Part shown: positions 54,834 to 62,942 of the stretch, piece after piece | Layout: the number at the start of each line of letters is the position of its first letter | How positions within the stretch are numbered: position 1 is the first letter of the stretch | Assembly (NCBI GenBank): GCA_947482665.1 | Contig: CANKJK010000001.1 | Span: 248,001 to 312,000, forward strand | DNA from: Acidobacteriota bacterium | GTDB taxonomy: Bacteria; Acidobacteriota; Vicinamibacteria; Vicinamibacterales; UBA2999 | Length of the DNA stretch: 64,000 bases | Reading direction: 5' to 3' | Program-made: the position numbers and the translations under genes | The notes under the pieces: model-generated | What the model saw: the letters and a program-made list of their open reading frames with translations, nothing else | Told to the model about the DNA's origin: nothing | Database searches by the model: none

Positions 54834-55637
54834 ATGACGCGACTCGGGGTCTGGCTCGTGGGTGTCGTGCTGGTCGCGGGGCTCCTTGGCCCGATGGTGC
54901 TCCCGCTGGATCCGGTCGCTCAGGAGCTGCCGCTCAGGCTGGCGGGGCCGTCGTGGAGTCATCCCTTCGGCCTTGACGAGCTCGGGCGCGACATCCTCGC
55001 CAGGCTGCTTGCGGGTGCCCGCGTGTCGCTGCTGGTGGGCATGGTCGTGGTGTCGGTGTCGGTGACGGTTGGGGTCACCCTCGGCGCGATTGCCGGGTAT
55101 GCGGGCGGTATCGTGGATGATGCGATCAGCCGGGTGATCGACGTGCTGCTCGCTTTTCCTGGACTGCTGCTCGCGATCGCCCTCGTGGCCGTGCTCGGTC
55201 CGAGCCTCGCGCATGTGGTGCTGGCGCTCTCGCTGATTGGCTGGGTGGGCTACGCGCGGCTGGTGCGCGGGCATGTCCTCCGGGCGCGGGAGTGGGACTA
55301 CGTGCAGGCCGCACGCGCGCTGGGGGCATCGACACCGCGGATTCTGCTCCGGCACATCCTGCCGAGTGCGCTGCCGGCTGTCAGCGTGCAGGCGACGCTC
55401 GGGATGGGCGCGGCGATTCTTTCAGAGGCGTCGCTCAGTTTTCTCGGACTCGGGGTGCAGCCGCCCTCGCCGTCCTGGGGCACGATGCTGAACAACGGCC
55501 GCGTGCACCTGCTCGACGCGCCGCACCTGACGCTTTTTCCGGGGGTGGCGATTGCGCTGCTGGTGCTTGGCTTCAACTTCCTGGGAGACGGCCTGCGCGA
55601 CCGGCTCGACCCGCACACAACGCCGCAGGCGAATTAA
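54834..55637 (+). CDS. oligopeptide-type ABC permease, DppC family
   Basis: A 267-residue partner permease. Family text HPFGLDELGRDILARLLAGARVSL and LGLGVQPPSPSWGTMLNNGR is present, with the ATPase-docking loop AARALGASTPRILLRHILP. It has a shorter N-terminus than OppC. It starts six bases after the first permease and ends three bases before a convergent gene. Confidence 0.92.
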   Translation: MTRLGVWLVGVVLVAGLLGPMVLPLDPVAQELPLRLAGPSWSHPFGLDELGRDILARLLAGARVSLLVGMVVVSVSVTVGVTLGAIAGYAGGIVDDAISRVIDVLLAFPGLLLAIALVAVLGPSLAHVVLALSLIGWVGYARLVRGHVLRAREWDYVQAARALGASTPRILLRHILPSALPAVSVQATLGMGAAILSEASLSFLGLGVQPPSPSWGTMLNNGRVHLLDAPHLTLFPGVAIALLVLGFNFLGDGLRDRLDPHTTPQAN

Positions 55638-55640
55638 CGG

Positions 55641-56987
55641 TCAGGACTCGCGTGCCGGTTTCGCGGCGGAGGGGCCGGAGGCGGCAGGCGGGTGCACGTT
55701 CTGGCCGGTCCGTCTGCGGACCGCGTCAACCAGCGCGGCTACCTCATCGTCATCCGGCGCGGTCCGTTCGGCGCGGGCGGCCCACGTATCAGCCGTCTGC
55801 AGATCGCCGAGCTTCAGCGCGGCCGCGAGGATGCGCCGGGTGTGGGCGACGGCCCACGCGCTGCCAGGGTCAAGCGCCTCGTGGCGGATGAGCGCGACCA
55901 TGGCGTGATGCTCGTCACCCGCGTCCGAGGCGGCGCGAGCAAGGAGGCGCAGCGCGGCGGGGTCCACTGGCAGTTCGGCGGTCGCACGCTCAAGCCACGT
56001 GACCGCGCCCCTGGCATCACCCGCCAGAAGTCTCGCGCGGCCCATGGCGGCCAGGACGGCTGACGCAGGATGGTCGCGGGCCGCCAGGGGAGCCAGCGTG
56101 GCTTCGGCGTCCGCTCGGAGCTGCCGATCCTGTTCTGCCTCGGCACGGTCGAGTAGGACCTGACCGTGCGCGGCCGTCAGGAGCACCTCTCCGGGGAACT
56201 GCTCCTCCGCGCGTTCCAACCGCCTCATGGCCGAGTCGTACTTGCCGGCGGCGGAATAGGCGACGACCACCGCAGCGGCGCGCCCGGGGTTGCCCGGCTC
56301 CAGCGCGGCGATGGCATCCAGTGCTTCGGCGCCCTCTTTGACCCGCCCGATTGCGAGCAGGACGGCGGCAAGTTGTTCACGGGCGGGAATCAGAGCCGGC
56401 TTGAGCGCGATGGCCTGCTCGAGTGCCCGGGCCGCCTGCGCCGGGTCGGTGGGGCGGAGGGCGACGCCCTCCAGGTAGTGCGCTTCCGCCAGGCGGGCGT
56501 CGAGAGTCAGGGCTTTGCGGGCCGAGGCCAGCGCGTGGGCGGTCTGGCCGTCGGTCAGTTCGGCGCCAGACAGTTTGATGAGGACCAGTGGGGCCCGTTC
56601 ATCAAGGGCCAGACAAGCGCGGTACGCGTCGACCGCCCGTGAGGGCTGGCCCAGGTCCAGGTGCACATCGCCAAGCAATTCCTGCACCCTGGGAGCGGAC
56701 GGGTCCAGCGCCGCAGCGGCCGTCAGGTCGGCGAGCGCGGCCTGCAGTTCGCCTCGGCGGTGGTACGTGTCTCCGCGCTTGAGGCGCGCGACGGTCGAGT
56801 CCGGCTGGATGGCGAGGGCGCCGCTAAAGGCCGCCGCGGCGGCGGAGGTATCACCCGAGGCGAGGGCGGCCTCGCCCTGTCGGAGCAGCGCCCTGAACGC
56901 GCGGTCCTGTCCGATCGTGTTCCACACGAGGATGAGGCCAGCCACGACGGCGGCCACGACGGCGGTGACGGCGGTGCTCCGGCGCAT
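55641..56987 (-). CDS. membrane-anchored tetratricopeptide protein
   Basis: A 448-residue protein with one N-terminal membrane helix (about 6-24) and at least nine TPR-like units (AALASGDTSAAAAAFSGALAIQP, LERAEEQFPG and similar). It is likely a periplasmic or cytoplasmic scaffold; no catalytic domain is seen. Its ATG has a TAGCAT box nine bases upstream. Confidence 0.8.
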   Translation of the reverse strand: MRRSTAVTAVVAAVVAGLILVWNTIGQDRAFRALLRQGEAALASGDTSAAAAAFSGALAIQPDSTVARLKRGDTYHRRGELQAALADLTAAAALDPSAPRVQELLGDVHLDLGQPSRAVDAYRACLALDERAPLVLIKLSGAELTDGQTAHALASARKALTLDARLAEAHYLEGVALRPTDPAQAARALEQAIALKPALIPAREQLAAVLLAIGRVKEGAEALDAIAALEPGNPGRAAAVVVAYSAAGKYDSAMRRLERAEEQFPGEVLLTAAHGQVLLDRAEAEQDRQLRADAEATLAPLAARDHPASAVLAAMGRARLLAGDARGAVTWLERATAELPVDPAALRLLARAASDAGDEHHAMVALIRHEALDPGSAWAVAHTRRILAAALKLGDLQTADTWAARAERTAPDDDEVAALVDAVRRRTGQNVHPPAASGPSAAKPARES

Positions 56988-56996
56988 CCTGTCCGA

Positions 56997-57002
56997 ATGC
57001 TA
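56997..57002 (-). promoter_or_regulatory. -10-like box TAGCAT for the TPR gene
   Basis: TAGCAT on the - strand ends nine bases before the ATG at 56987. Confidence 0.4.
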
Positions 57003-57121
57003 CCGCAGGGCCGTGGACACGGAGCCTGGGGAACTCCAACGGTACGCCGGTGTCCAACCCGAATACGCGGCAGGAGTACACTCGCAGCACCGGCACGGGT
57101 ATGGCCTCCGGAGGAGCAGGC

Positions 57122-57721
57122 GTGAACGAGTTGGATTCAGCAACATGGGACACGGCGGCGCCAGCCGAGGCCGCGCTGATTGCCCGGTGCACCAGCGGGG
57201 ACGAGGCCGCGTGCGCGGAGTTGGTGAGCGCGCATCAGCGGATGGTGTTCGGCTTGGCGTTTCACCTGCTCGGCAACCAGGAAGAGGCACAGGACCTCTC
57301 CCAGGAGGTGTTCCTCCGGGTCTTCCGTACCTTGGGATCGTTTCGGGGTGAGTCCGCCCTCCGCACCTGGATCTACCGGATCGTCGTGAATCAGGCACGG
57401 AATCGCCATCGAGGATGGCTCCGGCGGCGGCGCGCGGATCAGGTGTCGCTGGATCAGCATGTGGCCGAGTCGGGCGACCTTCCGTGCCATGGCCGGCTCC
57501 CCGACGGCGTGCTCGCGTCCAAGGAAACTGCTGCACGGCTCTGGGCGGCGCTGAATCGGCTGCCGTTTGATCAACGCACGGCGATGATTCTGCGCGAGGT
57601 GGATGGCCTGCGCTATGACGAGATCGCCTTCTCGCTGGGGATTGCCGTTGGCACCGTGAAGTCGAGGCTGACGCGCGCGCGGCAGGCGTTGCGGGCCGAA
57701 CTGCTGGGGCTACGGCCATGA
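57122..57721 (+). CDS. ECF RNA polymerase sigma factor
   Basis: A 199-residue group IV sigma factor. Region 2 has MVFGLAFHLLGNQEEAQDLSQEVFLRVFR and TWIYRIVVNQARN in parts; region 4 has LPFDQRTAMILREVDGLRYDEIA and GTVKSRLTRARQALR. The GTG at 57122 is chosen because GGAGGAG lies five bases before it; earlier starts would add up to 24 residues. Its stop overlaps the anti-sigma gene by four bases (ATGA). Confidence 0.93.
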   Translation: MNELDSATWDTAAPAEAALIARCTSGDEAACAELVSAHQRMVFGLAFHLLGNQEEAQDLSQEVFLRVFRTLGSFRGESALRTWIYRIVVNQARNRHRGWLRRRRADQVSLDQHVAESGDLPCHGRLPDGVLASKETAARLWAALNRLPFDQRTAMILREVDGLRYDEIAFSLGIAVGTVKSRLTRARQALRAELLGLRP

Positions 57722-58548
57722 CGCCGATGGTTGGATGCGAGGTCGCGCGGCCCCTGCTCGGTGAATACGCAGATGGCGAGTTGGCCGTGGAGACCGAAGT
57801 GTTGGTGCAGGGGCACCTGCGAGTCTGCCAGGCCTGCGCAGCCTACGTCGAGGATCTTCAATCGATGGGGGGCCGTCTGCGCGAGTATGGGATGTTCGTG
57901 CCCGACGTGAATCTGGACGCCGTCGTCTCGCAGGTGTCGTCTCGGGTGCACGCGGAGCAGGAGTGGTCATGGGCGGTGCGGCTCCGCCAGGCCTTCGATG
58001 ACTACCGGGTCACCTACGCGGTGGTCGGTGCCACCTGTGGCGTGGTGCTCTGTGCCCTGCTGACGGCCGCGCTGGTGGTGGGCCTGGAGGTGCAGACCGC
58101 GCACTCGCTGGCCGGCGTCATGCGGGCGCTCGGCAGCCCGGGTTCGGACCTGAACCCGCTCCTGCTGGATGCCCGGATGCTGCCGCCGCGGTTGGCGATT
58201 CCGACCTACGCGGACGATGCCCCGGAACTGGTCGACCTGCCCGAGGATGACGCGGTCTATGCGATTGCGGGCACGGTCACGCGACAGGGCAAGCTGACGG
58301 ACTACGCCGTGCTGGGCGATACCAGACGGCCCGATCAGCGGCATGGTTATGCGGTACAGGGGCCGAGCGAGCAGTCCGAAGAGTCGGTGGCGCGGGCGAT
58401 GTCGCGTCTCCGTTTCGCCCCGGCTCAAGCTTTCGGAGAAACCGTGGCGGTCAACGTGGTCTGGGTGGTCGCGCGCACAACCGTCCGCGGCACGGTGATG
58501 CCGGAATTGCCAGGGACAGGTCCCCAGGGCCTGCGGAGGCCCTCCTAG
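57718..58548 (+). CDS. zinc-finger anti-sigma factor with TonB-like C-terminus
   Basis: A 276-residue membrane protein. The N-terminal anti-sigma zinc domain has Cys7, His33, Cys37 and Cys40 (HLRVCQAC). One membrane helix follows (about 100-124). The outside part (about 178-262) has VTRQGKLTDYAVLGDTR and MSRLRFAPAQAFGETVAVNV, the layout of a TonB C-terminal domain. It should hold the sigma factor of the previous gene at the membrane until an envelope signal arrives. Confidence 0.85.
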   Translation: MTPMVGCEVARPLLGEYADGELAVETEVLVQGHLRVCQACAAYVEDLQSMGGRLREYGMFVPDVNLDAVVSQVSSRVHAEQEWSWAVRLRQAFDDYRVTYAVVGATCGVVLCALLTAALVVGLEVQTAHSLAGVMRALGSPGSDLNPLLLDARMLPPRLAIPTYADDAPELVDLPEDDAVYAIAGTVTRQGKLTDYAVLGDTRRPDQRHGYAVQGPSEQSEESVARAMSRLRFAPAQAFGETVAVNVVWVVARTTVRGTVMPELPGTGPQGLRRPS

Positions 58549-58562
58549 TTCTCGGGTTCGGC

Positions 58563-58583
58563 GTCGTGCGGTGGCCGCACGAC
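58563..58583. terminator. hairpin between convergent genes
   Basis: GTCGTGCGG and CCGCACGAC form a perfect 9-bp stem with a TGG loop, exactly filling the space before the convergent gene's stop. There is no T-run, so termination strength is uncertain. Confidence 0.45.
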
Positions 58584-60812
58584 TCAGCGGGGCGGCGTCG
58601 CCGGCGTCACGACGGCGGAGCCTGCGCTACCGGTGTTGTTCAGGGCGTCGGCGGCCCGGATCACCAACGACCGGCCCAGCAACTGGTCACGCTCCAGCGA
58701 GAACTCAAATCGCTCGTTTCGTGAATCGGCGAGGCCATCGGCCGGATAGAGCGGTAGCCATCGCTGGCCGTCGAGGGTGTACTCCGCGCTTCTGATGGCT
58801 GACTGCGCATCCCGTACTTCTACGGTGACCCTGAACCGCGTGCCATCCTGGCGGATGTCGGGAACGCCGACGACGGGAGGCGTGTTGTCGACGTCGATCA
58901 AGGCGCTGTCGAGCACGCCGGAGAGCGCCGTGGCGGCCGGGTTGGACGGTGCATCCGATGCGACGATGCGGATGACATACGCGCCATCGGGCACCGACGC
59001 GGTGTCCCACACGGTGAGCGCCTCGGTCAGATGCTGGCGAAGGGGCTTCCAGGCGGTGTCGAACTCGCCCCGGTAGAGCACGTCGAATTCCAGATCGTCG
59101 CCGTTGTCGTCCTCCGCACGCCACTGCAGCGTGAGCAAGCCGCGCTCGTACACCTTCTTGCCGAGTTGTACGCTCTCCCGGGAGCCCGCTGTCAGAACCT
59201 TTCGCGCCGGCGGCTCCAGGTCGTAGCCGGCCAGGTCGGGGTCGCCAGAGGGATACGGGCGCTGGAACACCGTGCCCGGTGTGTGCACGGTGATGCTCGC
59301 GACCTTCGGCCGGGCGTTGCGCGGGAGATAGCTGGCCGCAACCGAGGACAGCACGGGCCCGTCGCCCTGGCCTGTGAGCGTGGCGCGCCATTGCAGGTAT
59401 CTGGCCTTCGGGCTTGTGACGGCGCTGCCCATCGGGGTGGTGTAGGCCGGTGACCAGTCACTCCAGGTGTCATCGGGGGCTTTGGTATTGCCGGTGCGCG
59501 TCGCGACGGCGACACCCGTGCCCGGGGGCACCGCGGCACGCCAGCGGATCACGCCCCATGTCGAGACCGATTGCGCGTCATGGACATCCGACTCGTAGGT
59601 GCCACTGCGGGCCGGTGTCGCGTCGAGGCGGTAGAGGCGGCCCGGGTTCGACGATGCGTAGACGACCGAGCCGGCTCGCGTCCGAAGGAGGGACGTGAGG
59701 TGCTGGGCCTTCTGACGGGTCACGAGCGTCGCTTCGGCGGGGTTGCCCGTCAGGCGATAGAGACGGCCGCGACTTCCCGTGGCGACAAGCAGCGACCCGT
59801 CCTGATCGACGGCGACATCGTAGGGCACGTCGTTGCGGGTCTCCCAGACGACGTCCCAGAGTCCGTCTGGCTGGATGCGGTATATCGCGCCGCTACCTTC
59901 GCCGGAGGCGGCGGGCGCGGCCGAGCTGCTCCCGGCGTCGGAGGCCACGGCAACGGCAGTGACTTCCACCGTGACGGTCGCCGTGCCTCCAGCGGTCGGC
60001 GCACTCGTCGTCGATGTGCCGGACGGTATCTTGGGCGTGGCGGCGACCGGGCTGGCCTTGGCGCTTGAGGCGACGGCATACAACACCCCGTCCGGTCCCG
60101 GGCGCAGCGCATGGATATCGGTGTGTGGCGAATCGATCAAGACGAATGGTTTCCCGGTGGTGTCGAGCTGAATGACCCGGCCTGGCGACTCGGTGCCGAT
60201 GACGAGGCGGGCCGCGCTGTCGAAGGCGAGCGACATGACGTGCGTGGCCTTCGCCGTGTAGAAGGTGGACGAGGACCCTGAGGACGTCACCTTGTAGACG
60301 TGCCCGGTCTCGCCGCCCGCGGCGACAAAGAGGGTGCCGTCTGCCTTGACTGCCAGGCTCCAGATGTAGCGGTCCGGCGGATCGAACACCCGCGTGGACT
60401 TTCCGGCCGTGTCCACCTTGTAGACCGCGCCATCGGGCGATGTGCCCACGTAGAGCGCACCACCCGGAGCGGCGGCCAGCGCATGCACTTCCAGTTGCTC
60501 GGCATCGAAGAGGATGCTGGCGCGTCCGGCGGCGTCCACCTTCAGCACGTGGCCGTCGTTGCCGGTGCCCGCGAAGATCGCGCCATCGGTGGCCTCGACG
60601 AGCGACCACACGAAGGGAGCTGACGGGTCATGCAGCACGGTAGAGCCCGGCGCCAGCAGGAGCCGCCCGTGTGCGTCGACCGCCAGATTCTCGAGATCAC
60701 CCTTGAGGAACTCCGCCGCGCCGGAGGCCTGCCACACGGCGGGGGTGGCGGCCTGGACGCCGGCCGTGGCCAGCGCGGCGAGCATGAGTGCGGAGAGAAG
60801 GCGGATACGCAT
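58584..60812 (-). CDS. exported beta-propeller protein
   Basis: A 742-residue protein with a signal peptide (hydrophobic 5-20, cut near VQAAT). Residues ~40-400 are repeating propeller blades (GAIFAGTGNDGHVLKVDAAG, GALYVGTSPDGAVYKVDTAG), interrupted by a Thr/Ser/Ala-rich insert (about 245-300). The C-terminal third looks like Ig/fibronectin-type beta domains (LEFDVLYRGEFDTAWKPL). No catalytic motif is recognised. ATG 60812 is preferred to a GTG three codons earlier. It starts 18 bases after the S55 peptidase gene and is probably cotranscribed with it. Confidence 0.8.
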   Translation of the reverse strand: MRIRLLSALMLAALATAGVQAATPAVWQASGAAEFLKGDLENLAVDAHGRLLLAPGSTVLHDPSAPFVWSLVEATDGAIFAGTGNDGHVLKVDAAGRASILFDAEQLEVHALAAAPGGALYVGTSPDGAVYKVDTAGKSTRVFDPPDRYIWSLAVKADGTLFVAAGGETGHVYKVTSSGSSSTFYTAKATHVMSLAFDSAARLVIGTESPGRVIQLDTTGKPFVLIDSPHTDIHALRPGPDGVLYAVASSAKASPVAATPKIPSGTSTTSAPTAGGTATVTVEVTAVAVASDAGSSSAAPAASGEGSGAIYRIQPDGLWDVVWETRNDVPYDVAVDQDGSLLVATGSRGRLYRLTGNPAEATLVTRQKAQHLTSLLRTRAGSVVYASSNPGRLYRLDATPARSGTYESDVHDAQSVSTWGVIRWRAAVPPGTGVAVATRTGNTKAPDDTWSDWSPAYTTPMGSAVTSPKARYLQWRATLTGQGDGPVLSSVAASYLPRNARPKVASITVHTPGTVFQRPYPSGDPDLAGYDLEPPARKVLTAGSRESVQLGKKVYERGLLTLQWRAEDDNGDDLEFDVLYRGEFDTAWKPLRQHLTEALTVWDTASVPDGAYVIRIVASDAPSNPAATALSGVLDSALIDVDNTPPVVGVPDIRQDGTRFRVTVEVRDAQSAIRSAEYTLDGQRWLPLYPADGLADSRNERFEFSLERDQLLGRSLVIRAADALNNTGSAGSAVVTPATPPR

Positions 60813-60829
60813 GCGTGACACCGGAAGCG

Positions 60830-62665
60830 TTAATCGACAGGAATCGTGAGCGTGCGGGACCCGGAGACGACGTAGTCGAAGGGAACATCCCAGTCGCCAC
60901 TGAGCGTGCCGCCCACCCCCCGGAAGCTGCCCCCCTGACGGTCGCCCTCCATGACGGCGATGACCGATGCGGGAAGGGAGGAGAGCGATTCCCCGCGGAC
61001 CACGGCACCCTGGTCGGGTTGCACGAAGCGGACGTAGAAGCGGTTGGCGTGCCGGATCTCCGCGAGTGCCGCGAGCATCTGCGGCAGACTGCGCGTCTGG
61101 GCCGGAGAGGTGTCGCGTGGGTCGGCCTGCACCGTGCGCAGGGCGTCGGCCACGAGGATGGACACCGAGCCCTTCGCCTGAAGAGGAATCCGGATAGGGA
61201 CAGTCCGGCTGATCGACTGGCCACGATAAGTACGAACGAGGAGCGTCACCGGCACCGTCTCGCCTGGCTTCACGCTCGGCCGGTCGATGCTGACCCGGTC
61301 GAGGATGGCCGTCCGGAGTTCCTCGGAGGCGGTGATGTTCAGTGTGACCGCGTCAATCGCGATGGGCTCGTGCACGTTGCGGAGGAGCGTGGTGAGCGGG
61401 CCCATGATCGCGTTGCCCGCGCCCATCGGAGCCTGGTCCCCTGTGAACACATCGTCGATGACGACCTCGCCCCGGCCCTTGAGTACCGCGCGTCCATTGA
61501 CCGTGTAGGTAGAGGCCCCCATCTGCCGCTGGTACGAGGTCAGCGTTTCGACGATCGTGAGATAGGTCATCAGCGGCGTGAAGAGCTGGTCGTGGGCTAC
61601 CTGCATGCGGAAGCTGCGGGTGGCGCCGGCGGCGGTGAGGTTGATCGCCACCGGGATCAGCGCCGGGCCAGGACCGAGGCGGCCGGCGACGGCCGTGGCG
61701 CGGTCCTGGGAGATGGTACCGATGACGGCGCCGGTGCTGGCGATCTTGATCGAGTTCTGCAGGCTCGGGAGCAGCGCGTGGACGTACGCGCGGGTCATGG
61801 GAAACGCCGTGGGGCCCAGGTTGTAGAAGGGATGCCCGAACGCATACACGGTGGAGCCGTCGACCTCGGTGACGGTTCCCGTGGCACCGACCTCGAGGTC
61901 GCCGCTCACCATCGTGATGCCGAGCGGGTCGCCAGGCCGAAGTGCCGGGGCGGGTGTGGACGTGGATGGCGTCTGAGCCGCGCCCGTGCCGGTCATCGCG
62001 GGCAGGAATCCGGCGGCATGAAAGAGCGACTCGAGCGGCGCCACGGTGGAAGCCGAGAATCCGCCGAGGCCGAGTGGCGTGGCGATGGGCCGCAGCATCG
62101 CCCCGAGAGCGGCCAGTGAGCCGGGGGTGCCGGCCGCCGGTTCGGCGTCAAACGGGGAGTGTGCGAACGGTGTGAGGGAGGCGAAGGCCTCGCGCACATC
62201 GGTGAGCGGGTCGTCGATGCCCGCGCCGCGGGGCACCCGGGCCGCAGCGAGCCGTCGGCGGGGCGTGTCGAGCGCGGCGTCCGCGATCATTTCCTCGATG
62301 GGAGTAATGCCGGCAATCGGCTCCTTCGCGAACGAACCGAGGGAATACGCCACGGCGCCCACGAGACGTCCGTCGATGTAGACGGGGCTGCCACTCATGC
62401 CTGCGATGACGCCCGTGTTGGCCAGCGGCCCACCCTCAAGGCGCGCCAGAATCAACGTCCGCTGCGGGCCCATCACATTCCGGAGCACGCCAAGAATGTG
62501 GACCGTGAAGGATTCGAGCCGGGTGCCGGCAAAGACGGTCCGGCCCTCTGCCGTCATGCCAGCCTTGACCTCGTCGACCGGGAACAGGCGCGAGGCGGCG
62601 GGCAGCGAGGCGCCGCAGCAGAGAGCAAGAGCGCAGAACAGGGCCAGGCCCCGGAGGTGCCGCAT
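60830..62665 (-). CDS. SpoIVB-like S55 peptidase domain protein
   Basis: A 611-residue exported protein. After a signal peptide (hydrophobic 6-22) comes a trypsin-like S55 domain: GMSGSPVYIDGRLVGAV with the presumed nucleophile Ser93, then IAGITPIEEM, and further on YAFGHPFYN with His278. The C-terminal ~200 residues are beta-rich. In Bacillus SpoIVB the equivalent enzyme cleaves SpoIVFA in sporulation; no sporulation genes are seen here, so the role must differ. The start codon lies nine bases after a strong -10 box. Confidence 0.82.
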   Translation of the reverse strand: MRHLRGLALFCALALCCGASLPAASRLFPVDEVKAGMTAEGRTVFAGTRLESFTVHILGVLRNVMGPQRTLILARLEGGPLANTGVIAGMSGSPVYIDGRLVGAVAYSLGSFAKEPIAGITPIEEMIADAALDTPRRRLAAARVPRGAGIDDPLTDVREAFASLTPFAHSPFDAEPAAGTPGSLAALGAMLRPIATPLGLGGFSASTVAPLESLFHAAGFLPAMTGTGAAQTPSTSTPAPALRPGDPLGITMVSGDLEVGATGTVTEVDGSTVYAFGHPFYNLGPTAFPMTRAYVHALLPSLQNSIKIASTGAVIGTISQDRATAVAGRLGPGPALIPVAINLTAAGATRSFRMQVAHDQLFTPLMTYLTIVETLTSYQRQMGASTYTVNGRAVLKGRGEVVIDDVFTGDQAPMGAGNAIMGPLTTLLRNVHEPIAIDAVTLNITASEELRTAILDRVSIDRPSVKPGETVPVTLLVRTYRGQSISRTVPIRIPLQAKGSVSILVADALRTVQADPRDTSPAQTRSLPQMLAALAEIRHANRFYVRFVQPDQGAVVRGESLSSLPASVIAVMEGDRQGGSFRGVGGTLSGDWDVPFDYVVSGSRTLTIPVD

Positions 62666-62674
62666 CGCGAATCC

Positions 62675-62703
62675 GTTATAGGAAGAATACCGGCAAACTG
62701 CAA
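62675..62703 (-). promoter_or_regulatory. sigma-70 promoter of the S55 peptidase gene
   Basis: On the - strand TTGCAG and TATAAC are 17 bases apart, a near-consensus pair. TATAAC ends nine bases before the ATG, so the transcript would be nearly leaderless. Confidence 0.65.
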
Positions 62704-62712
62704 GCCGACCGG

Positions 62713-62742
62713 TTGACGCCCCGGCGCGGCGTGGGGTAACGT
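62713..62742 (+). promoter_or_regulatory. promoter of the aroDE leader transcript
   Basis: TTGACG (62713-62718) with a weaker -10 (GTAACG or TAACGT, 62736-62742) 17-18 bases on. Transcription would start near 62749, ten bases ahead of the leader peptide. Confidence 0.5.
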
Positions 62743-62758
62743 CTCCCCAGTTCACGCG

Positions 62759-62833
62759 ATGTCACACACGCTCTCTTTTGCGGTGCGCCCTGCCTTCACC
62801 AGCTCCTGGTGGCGGTACTGGTGCGCGGCTTAA
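62759..62833 (+). CDS. Trp-rich leader peptide of an attenuator
   Basis: A 24-codon frame, ATG to TAA, too short for ordinary gene calling. It encodes MSHTLSFAVRPAF followed by SSWWRYWC and two Ala. Three of five consecutive codons are Trp (62807-62812 and 62819-62821). Ribosome stalling there for lack of charged tRNA-Trp would free the downstream antiterminator. The resemblance is to trp operon leader peptides. Confidence 0.82.
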   Translation: MSHTLSFAVRPAFTSSWWRYWCAA

Positions 62834-62923
62834 GAGGCGGGTTCATCGTCTGATTCCAGTCGATTTCCACGACGAGTTTCGAGCGCCTCTTCAGCCCCAG
62901 GGTTGAAGAGGCGTTTCTGTTTT
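62832..62923 (+). terminator. attenuator: antiterminator and intrinsic terminator
   Basis: CGCCTCTTCA (62884-62893) pairs with TGAAGAGGCG (62904-62913), followed by TTTCTGTTTTA: the terminator. AAGAGGCG (62832-62839), overlapping the leader stop codon, can pair instead with CGCCTCTT (62884-62891): the antiterminator. Bases 62788-62796 can pair with 62834-62841, with one bulge, which would restore termination when the leader is read without stalling. Confidence 0.82.
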
Positions 62924-62942
62924 AGGCGGGATTGAGGAGGGG

